Made by a program: the position numbers and the translations under genes | The notes under the pieces: generated by a model | The model's input: the letters and a program-made list of their open reading frames with translations, nothing else | Databases searched by the model: none | Told to the model about the DNA's origin: nothing | Origin: an uncultured bacterium | GTDB lineage: Bacteria; Fidelibacterota; Marinisomatia; Marinisomatales; Marinisomataceae | Assembly: GCA_943788675.1 (NCBI GenBank) | Contig: CALSRE010000001.1 | Coordinates: forward strand, 531,573-595,572 | DNA length: 64,000 bases | Direction: 5' to 3' | Shown here: positions 9,010 to 18,078 of the stretch, piece by piece | Layout: every line of letters starts with the position of its first letter | Position numbering within the stretch: the first letter of the stretch is position 1

Positions 9010-9981
9010 ATGAGAATATCCGTTTCATCATCTGATGAGTTAATTAGGTTAGATAATTTTTTATCTTCAAGATTAATTCAATTTTCAAGAAGTAAAATTC
9101 AAAAACTAATTTTGAATGGTAGTATTACTGTTAATAATAAAGCTGCGAAAAAAAATTTGAAACTTTCATATGGTGATACGATTGAAATTGATAAAAATTC
9201 ACTTGAAATAAATGAAATCTCTAAAACTCTAAAAAAATGGGATTACCCTCTTGAGGTAATTTATAAAGATAATAATTTTGCAATTATCAATAAGCCTTTA
9301 GGTGTTATTTCTCATCCAACTGCCAACAACAAAGAAAAAACATTAGTAAATATAATTTTAAATAAATTTGAAAAAGAATTAAGTGGTCATCCTGATCCAC
9401 TTAGACCAGGTATTGTTCATAGGCTTGACAGAGATACAACTGGTGTGATGATTATTCCATTCAATGAATATGCTCATTGGAAAATTGCTGATCAATTCAA
9501 AAATAGGAAAGTTCAAAAAGAATATATTGCATTAACATGGGGTGAATGGATAAAGGATGAAGGAGAAATTGATAATATCTTAGCAAGAAGTAAAAGAAAT
9601 CCGTTAAAATTTCAATCATCTCTTAAAGGAAAAAATGCAAAATCCAAATTTAAGCTTTTAAAAAATGGAAGATATTTTTCAGCTATTACATTTTATCCCA
9701 AAACAGGTAGGACGCATCAGATTAGAGTTCATTGCAGCGAAGAGGGATTTCCAATAATTGGTGATGATTTATATGGAGGTGGAATTAGTAAGCTAAATGA
9801 ATATTTGCCAGAAGTGCAAAAAAAGATGAAAAAATTAATTGCGCAAAATAATGGACATTATCTTCATGCTGCTAGAATAGCTTTCAAGCACCCAGAAACC
9901 AATGAGAAAATAACATTTGAAGCAAATCCGAATGAATATTTTAATAATCTATTAAATCTTATTGTAGATAATGAAATTTAA
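9010..9981 (+). CDS. rluD: Ribosomal large-subunit pseudouridine synthase, RluD family
   Basis: A 323-residue RluA/RluD-type enzyme that isomerises specific uridines in 23S rRNA. The N-terminal S4 RNA-binding domain (about residues 10-70) includes the FSRSKIQKLI..GSI.VN pattern. The catalytic motif HRLDRDTTG places the nucleophile at Asp140, and the GRTHQIRVH motif follows near residue 240. S4 plus this motif set favours RluD-type specificity, but the exact target uridines cannot be read from sequence. Its last 11 bp overlap the recombinase gene. Confidence 0.92.
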   Translation: MRISVSSSDELIRLDNFLSSRLIQFSRSKIQKLILNGSITVNNKAAKKNLKLSYGDTIEIDKNSLEINEISKTLKKWDYPLEVIYKDNNFAIINKPLGVISHPTANNKEKTLVNIILNKFEKELSGHPDPLRPGIVHRLDRDTTGVMIIPFNEYAHWKIADQFKNRKVQKEYIALTWGEWIKDEGEIDNILARSKRNPLKFQSSLKGKNAKSKFKLLKNGRYFSAITFYPKTGRTHQIRVHCSEEGFPIIGDDLYGGGISKLNEYLPEVQKKMKKLIAQNNGHYLHAARIAFKHPETNEKITFEANPNEYFNNLLNLIVDNEI

Positions 9982-10882
9982 AGAAGTAAAAAAAGAGTTT
10001 TTAGAATTCCTTGAGTTTGAGAAAGGATATTCTGCAAAAACTATAGAAGCATATCAAAGAGATATTTTAAAATTCGAAATTTATTTGACGGAATTTTCAA
10101 TTGATTATAAAAAAATCAAGAAAGAAATAATTTTTGATTTTCACAGTGACCTAAGCCAATCAATAGGTCCAAGGTCATTTTCAAGAACATTATCATCATT
10201 GAGAACATTTTATAGATTTTTATTTTATCAGGAATTGATTAGTGATTTAACATTAAATAGCGTTTTAACATATCCTTCACCAAAATTTAAGAAATCAATC
10301 CCTTCATTTCTTTCAGAGAAAAAAATTTATGAAGTATTAGATAAAATCGATCAAACTGATAAGATTGCAATTTACAAATTAAGAGACAAGGCTATTATTA
10401 TGCTCTTCTTTACTTCTGGTTTGAGGTTGGAAGAAATGACAAACCTAACTTTAAGAGATATAGACTTTAATGAAAAATCTATTAAGGTCTTAGGGAAAGG
10501 TGATAAAGAAAGATATGCTAACTTTGATGATAAAACTAAAAAACTATTAGTTGAATATTTGAAATTAATAAAAAAATATCCTTTGTTAAAATCAAACTTA
10601 GATAATAATTTGTTCGTCGATAAAGAAGAAAAATCTTTATCAAGAAATAAAATTCAATACATAGTTATGAATAATTTAAAAGGTTTATCAGTTAGCTCAT
10701 TTGGGCCACATACTTTGAGGCATTCATTTGCAACACATTTAATAAATGAAGGTGTCAGTATTAGCGCTATTCAGTCCCTTCTAGGTCATTCAAAGCTATC
10801 ATCAACTCAAATATACACCCATGTAAGTCTTGATAAGCTTCAAAGTACTATAAACAAGGCTCATCCTAGAGGAAAAAAATAA
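9971..10882 (+). CDS. xer: Tyrosine recombinase, XerC/XerD type
   Basis: A 303-residue site-specific recombinase that resolves chromosome dimers at dif. An N-terminal SAM-like core-binding domain (about residues 5-90) precedes the catalytic domain, in which the essential residues can be placed: Arg152 (SGLRLEEM), Lys near 176 (GKGDKER), His247 and Arg250 (HTLRH), His273 (LLGHS) and the nucleophile Tyr282 (IYTHV). Length and motif wording are those of housekeeping Xer proteins rather than phage integrases. It is embedded in an operon and no attachment sites are seen nearby. XerC and XerD cannot be told apart here, and no second copy lies in the window. Confidence 0.92.
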   Translation: MKFKEVKKEFLEFLEFEKGYSAKTIEAYQRDILKFEIYLTEFSIDYKKIKKEIIFDFHSDLSQSIGPRSFSRTLSSLRTFYRFLFYQELISDLTLNSVLTYPSPKFKKSIPSFLSEKKIYEVLDKIDQTDKIAIYKLRDKAIIMLFFTSGLRLEEMTNLTLRDIDFNEKSIKVLGKGDKERYANFDDKTKKLLVEYLKLIKKYPLLKSNLDNNLFVDKEEKSLSRNKIQYIVMNNLKGLSVSSFGPHTLRHSFATHLINEGVSISAIQSLLGHSKLSSTQIYTHVSLDKLQSTINKAHPRGKK

Positions 10883-10883
10883 A

Positions 10884-12467
10884 ATGATTAAAAATTCTAA
10901 CTTTAAAAGAAATTCACACGTTGATGACTTAGTAAGTGATGCTGTAATTCAAAATGAGGGCGTGATTGGTTTAAACGGTTCTTTAATGGTAGATACTGGA
11001 GAGTTTTCTGGTAGATTACCAAATGACAAGTTTATTGTTAACGAAGAGTCTACATCTGAGAATATATGGTGGGGGGAAGTAAATCAAAAAATTTCTGAAG
11101 AGAATTTTGATTATTTGCTAGATAAAGTTTTAAATACATATGAAAATCTTTCATCGAGCTACTATGTTTTTGATGGATTTGCAGGAGACGATGTTGATAA
11201 TTCTCTTAATATAAGAATGATAACTAAAAAAGCATGGCAATCTCTTTTTGTTAATAATATGTTTATAAGACCTACAGAAGAACAACTGCAAGATTTCGAT
11301 CCTGATTTTACAATCATTAATGCATATGATGTTAAAGAGGAGAATTGGAAGAAATACGGACTTAATTCTGAAAATTTTATAGTTTTTAATATTAAAAGAA
11401 AAATTGCAATTATCGGTGGAACTGAATATGCAGGTGAAATGAAAAAAGGTATCTTTTCAATGATGCATTATTATTTACCTTTAAAAAATGTTTTGTCTAT
11501 GCATTGTTCAGCAAACACTTCTGAGTCTCAAGATCAATCAACTGTGTTTTTTGGTTTATCAGGAACTGGAAAAACTACGCTAAGCACAAATGCTAATAGG
11601 CCACTGATTGGAGATGACGAACATGGTTGGTCTGATGATGGTATATTTAATTTTGAAGGGGGTTGTTATGCCAAGGCAATCAACTTGGATGAAACAAAGG
11701 AGCCTGAAATTTATAATGCTATCCAACATGGTACTTTGCTGGAAAACGTAGTTTACGATATTGAAACAAAGAAAGTTGATTTTGATGATAATACAAAAAG
11801 TGAAAACTCTCGAATTTGTTATCCAATAAATTTTGTTGAAAATTCTTTAGGATCTAAAAATCTAAAAAGCGCAGGACCTCATCCTGAATCGATAATTTTT
11901 TTAACCTGTGATGCCTATGGTATTATGCCTCCTTTAGCAAGATTAAATAAAAAGCAGGCCATGTATCATTTTATAAGTGGCTATACTGCAAAGATGGCTG
12001 GAACAGAAACTGGAGTAAAAGAGCCAGTTGCAACATTTTCTCCGTGCTACGGCGGTCCTTTTTTAACACTGCATCCACTTAAATATGCTGAGCTTTTAGA
12101 AAAAAAATTAAATGAATTTAATTCTCAAGTCTATTTGGTTAATACTGGATGGTCTGGTTCTAGTTTAACAAGAGGTTCAAAGAGAATTGATTTAAAACTA
12201 ACAAAACACATTATTGATTTAACCACCAAAAACAAATTAGATTTTTCTGAAACTAGTAAAGATAAATTTTTTAACCTTGAAATTCCTCTTAATGTTGAAG
12301 GTCTAGATAATGATTTTCTAGTTCCTCATAAAAGTTGGTCCAATTTAGAGGAGTATCAATCTTTAGGTAATATGCTCACAAGACTTTTTAACTCAAATTT
12401 TGAAAAGTATGATATATCTGATATAGAGATTCTTAGTGCTGGACCTAAATCTGAATTTAGTATATAG
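10884..12467 (+). CDS. pckA: Phosphoenolpyruvate carboxykinase (ATP)
   Basis: This enzyme converts oxaloacetate and ATP to PEP, CO2 and ADP, linking the TCA cycle to gluconeogenesis. At 527 residues it has the usual ATP-type length. The P-loop GLSGTGKTT spans residues 224-232 and the metal/kinase-2 segment GDDEHGW follows, with EGGCYAK just after; these identify the ATP-dependent rather than the GTP-dependent family. The start lies 1 bp after the xer stop, so it could be cotranscribed, although the function is unrelated. With sucCD and aconitase in the window it fits an organism running a TCA cycle with gluconeogenic outflow. Confidence 0.95.
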   Translation: MIKNSNFKRNSHVDDLVSDAVIQNEGVIGLNGSLMVDTGEFSGRLPNDKFIVNEESTSENIWWGEVNQKISEENFDYLLDKVLNTYENLSSSYYVFDGFAGDDVDNSLNIRMITKKAWQSLFVNNMFIRPTEEQLQDFDPDFTIINAYDVKEENWKKYGLNSENFIVFNIKRKIAIIGGTEYAGEMKKGIFSMMHYYLPLKNVLSMHCSANTSESQDQSTVFFGLSGTGKTTLSTNANRPLIGDDEHGWSDDGIFNFEGGCYAKAINLDETKEPEIYNAIQHGTLLENVVYDIETKKVDFDDNTKSENSRICYPINFVENSLGSKNLKSAGPHPESIIFLTCDAYGIMPPLARLNKKQAMYHFISGYTAKMAGTETGVKEPVATFSPCYGGPFLTLHPLKYAELLEKKLNEFNSQVYLVNTGWSGSSLTRGSKRIDLKLTKHIIDLTTKNKLDFSETSKDKFFNLEIPLNVEGLDNDFLVPHKSWSNLEEYQSLGNMLTRLFNSNFEKYDISDIEILSAGPKSEFSI

Positions 12468-12485
12468 GATATTAATCTTTACTAA

Positions 12486-12514
12486 TTGATTACTTTATTA
12501 ACAGAGCGTAAATT
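12486..12514 (+). promoter_or_regulatory. Candidate sigma70-type promoter for greA
   Basis: TTGATT (12486-12491) and TAAATT (12509-12514) are separated by 17 bases in the 75-bp spacer between pckA and greA. This is a reasonable -35/-10 pair about 30 bp before the greA ATG, and GGAT near 12534 could serve as ribosome-binding site. In such AT-rich DNA chance matches are common, so this is only a candidate. Confidence 0.35.
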
Positions 12515-12542
12515 AATTTTTTTAATATAAATAGGATAAAAA

Positions 12543-13022
12543 ATGGCAACTTTAATACTTCAGAATACTCATCTAGCTATGGAAGAAGAGATAAAATCTT
12601 TAGAGAAACTTAAACGAGAAACTTCTGAAAAAATTGGTGAAGCAGCAGATCATGGTGATTTGAAAGAAAATGCAGAATATCACGCAGCTAGAGAGAAACA
12701 AAGCTTAATTGTATATAAGATTCAATTAATGCAGTCATATGCACCTTTTAGAATTATAGAAGATAATCAAATAACCACAGACCAAGCAGGTTTTGGAAAT
12801 AAAGTATCAATTCATGAAGAAGGAAAAGATAAGCCTGAGGATTACTATATTTTAGGACCTGTTGAAGAAGAGCTTGATTTATTTCCATTTATAGTAACGT
12901 ATCATTCTCCCTTCGGCAGAGAAGTAGCAGGTAAAAAAGAAGGCGAATACTTCACACTTGATATAAAAGGCGTGGAAACAAAATTTACAGTTACTTCGAT
13001 TGAAAAGATTTCTTCAACATAA
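12543..13022 (+). CDS. greA: Transcription elongation factor GreA
   Basis: GreA enters the RNA polymerase secondary channel and stimulates cleavage of backtracked RNA. The 159-residue protein has the N-terminal coiled-coil hairpin (about residues 10-75) with the acidic tip motif in GDLKENAEYHAAREKQ, followed by the C-terminal FKBP-like domain (VSI.EEGKDKPEDYYILGP.E). It has its own spacer and candidate promoter. The next gene is convergent, with stop codons about 20 bp apart and no clear terminator between them. Confidence 0.95.
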   Translation: MATLILQNTHLAMEEEIKSLEKLKRETSEKIGEAADHGDLKENAEYHAAREKQSLIVYKIQLMQSYAPFRIIEDNQITTDQAGFGNKVSIHEEGKDKPEDYYILGPVEEELDLFPFIVTYHSPFGREVAGKKEGEYFTLDIKGVETKFTVTSIEKISST

Positions 13023-13042
13023 AAATATTATCTTCTAGAAAT

Positions 13043-13915
13043 CTAGCTCTCCTTAGCTGTAAATACATTTTTCCCCTCAAACAATTTTGTACCATTTACA
13101 TAGCTATAATATTTCCGACATTCACAAGATTGATATTCTATATCAATAGGCTGAAATGTCCTTTTAGCTTCCGGCCAATATTTTTTTTGTAATTGAATCA
13201 TTTTTTCGCATGTTTCTTGATGGCTTGATAGTCCAAGATATTTTTGTAATCTATCAAGGTATGCCACTGCACCAATACCTGTAGGAACTTGACTATTAGG
13301 ATTAATGATATCCTGTCTAAACCATGCTAAATCAATAACAGCCATAAAAATAGGAAAATCATTTTCCATCTTAAAAAGAGAATTAATAGAACTAGTAGCT
13401 TTAATTACATCGCCATTTGATTCAATAATAATTTTGGCTAGTTTACCCTTAATGATTCCAAATAATTTTACTGCTGAGTTTAGTCTTGAATATTTTAACC
13501 CTTTCCAATTTATTGGTTCAACAGGATAGGCTGAACGATTGCACCAATTATTAAATGAATTAAGTTTTATTAGTAATTTTTTAGGTTGAAGTAGAATATC
13601 TGAAGATATTTCATCTATAACCTCTTGTTTGTTGCACCAGCGAGCAAAAAAAAGCGCTTGAATAAGTGTAGGTAAATCATCTTCTAAACCCTTCGCAAAC
13701 GATATGATAGATTTGCTGCAGCGATCATCTTCACGAAATACATTTAAAAATCTACCTTTCTGCAAAATCTTATCATTTGTCCATGGATATGGAGTTTTTC
13801 TTTCTCTTAATAGCCTAATTTTTTCTCGTTCACGACAATAATCAAAAAAAGCTGTTACAGGATCACTTAGATGTAATCCATCTAAAGCGTTTGCATATGG
13901 ATTATTTTCTCGCAT
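13043..13915 (-). CDS. 5-hmdU DNA kinase helical-domain family protein (alpha-glutamyl/putrescinyl thymine pyrophosphorylase-like)
   Basis: A 290-residue protein that I match to the helical, DNA-glycosylase-like family described from phage thymine hypermodification pathways (HMUDK helical domain / alpha-glutamyl/putrescinyl thymine pyrophosphorylases). What is seen: EREKIRLLRERK with PYPWT (residues 29-46), RFLNVFREDDR (55-65), a glycine-containing turn PTGIGAVAYLDRL (211-223) and IDIEYQSCECRKY (257-269), which parallels the family's ..DIE..LCEFDKY signature. No P-loop kinase domain is attached. Eight of sixteen arginine codons are CGN, against 2 of 12 in the adjacent lptF/G gene, which hints at transfer. 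It overlaps the end of lptF/G by 14 bp. Family assignment is from memory of motifs; a cellular role (base modification, repair or phage defence) is unknown. Confidence 0.7.
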   Translation of the reverse strand: MRENNPYANALDGLHLSDPVTAFFDYCREREKIRLLRERKTPYPWTNDKILQKGRFLNVFREDDRCSKSIISFAKGLEDDLPTLIQALFFARWCNKQEVIDEISSDILLQPKKLLIKLNSFNNWCNRSAYPVEPINWKGLKYSRLNSAVKLFGIIKGKLAKIIIESNGDVIKATSSINSLFKMENDFPIFMAVIDLAWFRQDIINPNSQVPTGIGAVAYLDRLQKYLGLSSHQETCEKMIQLQKKYWPEAKRTFQPIDIEYQSCECRKYYSYVNGTKLFEGKNVFTAKES

Positions 13916-14996
13916 TAATCATCAAATAAATTCCAACACTAATAAAAATGATATTTGACATCCAAGCACCGAAGAAAGGCGATAGTACACCCCCATATGC
14001 CAGTGATTGTCCAAATTTTAAAAGTATTACATAAGCAAAAATTGTTGCTAAACTTAATCCTCCACCAAAAGCTAAAGTGGTATTAGATCTGTATACAGAC
14101 AGTGGAATTCCGCAAAAAATTACTATAATAGATATAAAAGAGTATGCTATTTTGTAATTTAAATCAACTTTCCGTCTTAGTGTGTTAACTCCATTTTTTT
14201 CTAAAGAAATAATTTGATTTTTCAGTTCGTTAAATGACACCTCTTCTGATTTACTTGCTGTTTGAATAATATCATCTGGTTTAAATTTTAAAGCCAATAA
14301 AGAGTCATTTTTTGAAATGATTACATTTTTTTCTAATCCATTTTCTTCAAATTCCCTTATTGAATAATCTTTAAGATTCCACATAGAAATAGTATCATTC
14401 CAAATGGCCTTTTTAGAATCAATTCTTCTTAAAAGCACTCCATTGTCAATTTCTATAAAGCTCAAATTGACAGCTACATTATTATTGCTATTAAATTTTT
14501 CTACTGCTGCTAAATCTTTCTCGTTTATTTGAAAGTATACATTTTCAAAAACGCTTTTATCTCTACTTTTGTTTTTATTTTTTGACATATAAGTGTTTTT
14601 GATTTCATTTTTTTTCTTATTATTTTCTATTACTACGCTATTATCAAAAAAGAAAAATCCTATACTTAATATTAAACCTAAAAGCAGAACTGGAAAAGAT
14701 AGTCTGTACAGACTCAAGCCAGAAGATTTAAAAACTAACCATTCTTTTCTCTGAATCATCATACCGTATGTAAAAACAGATGATACCAAGCACGAAACAG
14801 GAATTGTAACACTTACCATGGAGGGTAAAGAAGCCTTATAGTAGCTAATAAGAATATTTAACGTAACCTGATTATCGATAAAACGGTTTAAATTTTCAAA
14901 AATATCAACAATCAAAGATATTAGAGTAAAAAATAATGATACAATTAAAAAAGTGGTTGAAAATTCTCTCAGAATATAATAGTCAATTTTTTTCAT
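13902..14996 (-). CDS. LptF/LptG family LPS export permease (YjgP/YjgQ)
   Basis: A 364-residue inner-membrane subunit of the LptB2FG transporter, which extracts lipopolysaccharide from the inner membrane for delivery to the outer leaflet. Topology is typical: a short cytoplasmic start (MKKIDYYILREF), two to three N-terminal helices including the IPVSCLVSSVFTYG region, a periplasmic beta-jellyroll-like domain of about 150 residues, then three C-terminal helices. The segment MIQRKEWLVFKSSGLSLYRL is the coupling region contacting LptB. F and G cannot be separated by eye. The start codon lies only 21 bp from the divergent symporter start. Confidence 0.88.
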   Translation of the reverse strand: MKKIDYYILREFSTTFLIVSLFFTLISLIVDIFENLNRFIDNQVTLNILISYYKASLPSMVSVTIPVSCLVSSVFTYGMMIQRKEWLVFKSSGLSLYRLSFPVLLLGLILSIGFFFFDNSVVIENNKKKNEIKNTYMSKNKNKSRDKSVFENVYFQINEKDLAAVEKFNSNNNVAVNLSFIEIDNGVLLRRIDSKKAIWNDTISMWNLKDYSIREFEENGLEKNVIISKNDSLLALKFKPDDIIQTASKSEEVSFNELKNQIISLEKNGVNTLRRKVDLNYKIAYSFISIIVIFCGIPLSVYRSNTTLAFGGGLSLATIFAYVILLKFGQSLAYGGVLSPFFGAWMSNIIFISVGIYLMINARK

Positions 14997-15017
14997 TATA
15001 TTGTAACTTACTTAATC

Positions 15018-16382
15018 ATGGATATAATTAATAATTTTTTTGCACAGTTATCTAATTTCCTTTGGGGAAATTTTGGTGTTGCCAATCTTGTAATTGGTGG
15101 AGGAGTCTTTTTCTTAGCCTATTCTAGGCTAACTCCTTTTAGGTATTTTAAGCATGCTTTTGAAATATTATTAGGAAAGCATGATGATCCAGACGATGAA
15201 GGGCAAATCTCTCATTTTCAAGCTTTATCTACTGCATTATCTAGTACAGTAGGAATTGGAAATATTGCAGGTGTAGCTGTTGCCATTTCTCTGGGAGGGC
15301 CAGGCGCTTTATTTTGGATGTGGATTAGTGCTATAGTTGGAATGGCTACAAAGTTTTTTACATGTTCATTAGGTATTATGTACAGAGGTTACGATTCTGA
15401 GAATGTTCTCCAAGGAGGCCCAATGTATGTCATTGAATATGGCATGGGAAAAAAATTTAAATTCCTTTCTTATTGGTTTAGTATTGCTGGTCTTGTTGGT
15501 TGTCTATCATTACTTCAGGCTAATCAGTTAACTCAAATTATGTCTGATTATTTATCAACCAATACCAGCTTAGTGCAATCTTTTAATCTTAACTTATCAA
15601 TAGGGATAGTAATTGCACTGCTTGTATCTATTGTAATTTTTGGTGGATTAAGTAGAATTGCAGAAGTTGCATCTAGAATTGTTCCATTTATGGTAGTTAT
15701 TTATTTAATGGCAGGATTGTATATAGTTCTAGTAAATATATCTTTAGTTCCTTCAATTATTTCAAATATTATTTCTAGCGCATTTAATGGAAGTTCTGTT
15801 GCAGGAGGTTTTGCTGGAACTGCAATAGTAATTAGTCAAGGGTTTAGAAGGGCAGCATTTTCCAATGAAGCTGGAATGGGAACTGAGGTAATGGCAATTG
15901 GAGCTTCAAAAAATAATCAACCAATTAAATCTGGACTAGTAGCAATGATTGGTCCACTTATAGATACTTTAATAGTTTGTACCATTACAGGAATTGTTAT
16001 TTTGCTATCTACTGATTGGATAGAGGGTACTGTTACAGGAGTATCATTGACACAAAAATCTTTCTCAAATCATTTAGGAATATTAGGGGATTATGTACTT
16101 ATTTTCTCAGTAGCAACATTTACATTATCTACTATGTTTGGATATTCATATTATGGATGTAAGTGCGCATCATACTTATTTGGAGCTAGCTCCAAATTTT
16201 ATTATAGAATTTTCTATGTTTTAACTTTAATTCTTGGTTCTATTCTTTCACTTGACTTGGCAGTTAATATCGTTGATGCAATGTTTGCCTTAATGGCTTT
16301 TCCAACAATGATTTCAGCATTATATTTAGCACCTAGAATTAAAAAAGAATCAGCAAAATATTTCGCAACAATAAAGAATTAA
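15018..16382 (+). CDS. Sodium:alanine symporter, AGCS family
   Basis: A 454-residue secondary transporter with about eleven hydrophobic segments. Family hallmarks include FQALSTALSSTVGIGNIAGVA (residues about 72-92), the GGPGALFWMW segment, LQGGPMYVIEYG, and the GFRRAAFSNEAGMG motif near residue 275. These are characteristic of AGCS (AlsT/DagA) amino-acid:cation symporters importing alanine or glycine with Na+. The start is an ATG 21 bp from the divergent permease gene. It is followed after 3 bp by the phosphomannomutase gene, so it may head that operon although the functions differ. Confidence 0.93.
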   Translation: MDIINNFFAQLSNFLWGNFGVANLVIGGGVFFLAYSRLTPFRYFKHAFEILLGKHDDPDDEGQISHFQALSTALSSTVGIGNIAGVAVAISLGGPGALFWMWISAIVGMATKFFTCSLGIMYRGYDSENVLQGGPMYVIEYGMGKKFKFLSYWFSIAGLVGCLSLLQANQLTQIMSDYLSTNTSLVQSFNLNLSIGIVIALLVSIVIFGGLSRIAEVASRIVPFMVVIYLMAGLYIVLVNISLVPSIISNIISSAFNGSSVAGGFAGTAIVISQGFRRAAFSNEAGMGTEVMAIGASKNNQPIKSGLVAMIGPLIDTLIVCTITGIVILLSTDWIEGTVTGVSLTQKSFSNHLGILGDYVLIFSVATFTLSTMFGYSYYGCKCASYLFGASSKFYYRIFYVLTLILGSILSLDLAVNIVDAMFALMAFPTMISALYLAPRIKKESAKYFATIKN

Positions 16383-16385
16383 AGA

Positions 16386-17135
16386 ATGAAAAAAATTTAT
16401 ATATTTGATATGGATGGAACTTTAACTCCATCTCGAAGAGAAATGACCCCAGATTTTGAAGAATTTTATAGTAGATGGGCTAAACATCACACTTTTTTTC
16501 TTGTTAGTGGAAGTAATTTAGAAAAAATCAAAGAGCAAGTTCCTCAATATATTCTTGATATGTCCGAAGGCGTTTTTACTTGTGGCGGAAATCAGCTGTG
16601 GTTGGGTGGAAAACTCTCTTATAATCATAAATTTAAACCGGAAGAAGATTTAATAAATTTCTTAAAAGAAAAGCTTAGCAATAGTCCTTATCCTGTTAGA
16701 GCTGGTAATCATATTGAAGATAGAGGCTCAATGTTAAACTTTAGTATTGTTGGAAGAGATTGCTCATTAGAGGAAAGATTAGAATATTTTGAATATGATG
16801 TTCAATCAAATGAAAGATCAATTATTTCTGATGAAATAATTAATAAATGGGACAATCTAGATGCTGTTATTGGTGGCCAAATTTCAATTGATATTACTCC
16901 TAAAGGAATGAATAAATCACAAGTATTAGCAGAGGTAAAAAAGTTTTATTCTGATAATAGATATATTTTTATCGGTGACAGAACCATGAAAGGCGGAAAT
17001 GACTATCCTTTGGCAAAAATCATGAATGAGCAGGAAAATTGTACTGTGTTTCAAGCTGGTGCTCCTTCAGCTGAGGATGGATATAAAGACACAAAAATTA
17101 TTTTGGAAAAATTAGATATAGATGAAGAAATTTGA
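16386..17135 (+). CDS. Phosphomannomutase, eukaryotic-type HAD family
   Basis: A 249-residue HAD-superfamily protein. Motif I is FDMDGTLTPSR with the nucleophile/acid pair Asp8 and Asp10, motif II is SGS near residue 42, and GDRTMKGGNDYPL is the Mg-binding motif. The cap segment IEDRGSMLNFSIVGR resembles the substrate-binding phrase of eukaryotic phosphomannomutases (IE.R.GMLN.SPIGR), which interconvert mannose-6-phosphate and mannose-1-phosphate. Most bacteria use the unrelated alpha-D-phosphohexomutase fold instead. A phosphoglucose/phosphomannose isomerase gene lies two genes downstream, supporting a route from fructose-6-phosphate to mannose-1-phosphate. It overlaps the next gene by 14 bp. 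Confidence 0.8.
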   Translation: MKKIYIFDMDGTLTPSRREMTPDFEEFYSRWAKHHTFFLVSGSNLEKIKEQVPQYILDMSEGVFTCGGNQLWLGGKLSYNHKFKPEEDLINFLKEKLSNSPYPVRAGNHIEDRGSMLNFSIVGRDCSLEERLEYFEYDVQSNERSIISDEIINKWDNLDAVIGGQISIDITPKGMNKSQVLAEVKKFYSDNRYIFIGDRTMKGGNDYPLAKIMNEQENCTVFQAGAPSAEDGYKDTKIILEKLDIDEEI

Positions 17136-18078
17136 AAATTATAGATCTGTTTTTATAGAAGAATTTTCAAAAATTCAAGATATTATAGGACCAAGCTATC
17201 TCTATGATCCAATAAAATATTTTGTCAATTCTCCTGGAAAAAGATTAAGACCAATTATAGTTCTTTTTTTAGGTGATCTTTTTAATAATAATGTAAAAGA
17301 TTCAAAGAATGGTGCCTTAGGTGTAGAATTATTACATAGCTTTACATTGGTTCATGATGATATTATGGATGAAGATGACTTAAGGCATAATGTTACAACA
17401 ATTCATAAAAAATGGGATAATGCTCATGCAGTTTTATCTGGAGACGGCTTAGGTGCGCTAGGCCCTTTATACATTGGAAAAATTCAAAAAAATACTTTAA
17501 AAATTTTGATTAGATATAATGAGGTTATACTTGAAATATGTGAAGGTCAAGCATATGACATGGAGTTCGAAAATAGAAATGATATTACTGTAAAAGATTA
17601 TCTTAAAATGAGTCAAAAGAAAACTGGATCATTGTTTGAACTTTGCTTCGAAATACCTTCGCTTATAAGTGAAAAGTATAGCAATTATGTTAATGAGTTA
17701 AAAAATCTTGGTAGAAATCTAGGCGTAATTTTTCAAATTCAAGATGATGTGTTAGAGCTTTTATTAGATGATAATCAAATGGGGAAAGGAACACTTTCTG
17801 ATATAACTAGACATAAAAAAACAATCTTAAATTGTATAGCATATGAAAAAGATTCAAAAGCATGGCATGTATTCAGAAAATCAATTTCTAATCTAGATAA
17901 CAATAAAAAAAAGAGAGCAATATTAGAATTTTTTGAAAAAAATAGCATTAAATTTGAAGCTATCAATATATTGAATAAACATGTTTCGAAATGTGATAAG
18001 ATTGTATTAAATCTTCCAAAAGAAATCCAAAAAGGATTGAATGAGTTAATTGATTATATTGTCAAGAGAAAAAAATGA
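17122..18078 (+). CDS. Polyprenyl (isoprenyl) diphosphate synthase
   Basis: A 318-residue trans-prenyltransferase that condenses isopentenyl diphosphate with allylic diphosphates. The first aspartate-rich motif DDIMD is at residues 79-83 (preceded by FTLVH), and GKRLRP is near residue 35. The second motif reads DDVLE, with glutamate in the last place instead of aspartate. Phe at five positions before the first motif is typical of short-chain products such as FPP or GGPP; this is an inference. The gene overlaps the phosphomannomutase by 14 bp and the isomerase by 4 bp, so the three are one operon, perhaps supplying polyprenyl-linked or mannose-containing glycans. Confidence 0.85.
   Translation: MKKFENYRSVFIEEFSKIQDIIGPSYLYDPIKYFVNSPGKRLRPIIVLFLGDLFNNNVKDSKNGALGVELLHSFTLVHDDIMDEDDLRHNVTTIHKKWDNAHAVLSGDGLGALGPLYIGKIQKNTLKILIRYNEVILEICEGQAYDMEFENRNDITVKDYLKMSQKKTGSLFELCFEIPSLISEKYSNYVNELKNLGRNLGVIFQIQDDVLELLLDDNQMGKGTLSDITRHKKTILNCIAYEKDSKAWHVFRKSISNLDNNKKKRAILEFFEKNSIKFEAINILNKHVSKCDKIVLNLPKEIQKGLNELIDYIVKRKK

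Noticed and set aside
9971..10882. Tyrosine recombinase as a sign of an integrated mobile element
   Set aside because: It overlaps rluD in a conserved operon, has housekeeping Xer length and motifs, and there are no attachment-site repeats, tRNA disruption or phage genes nearby.
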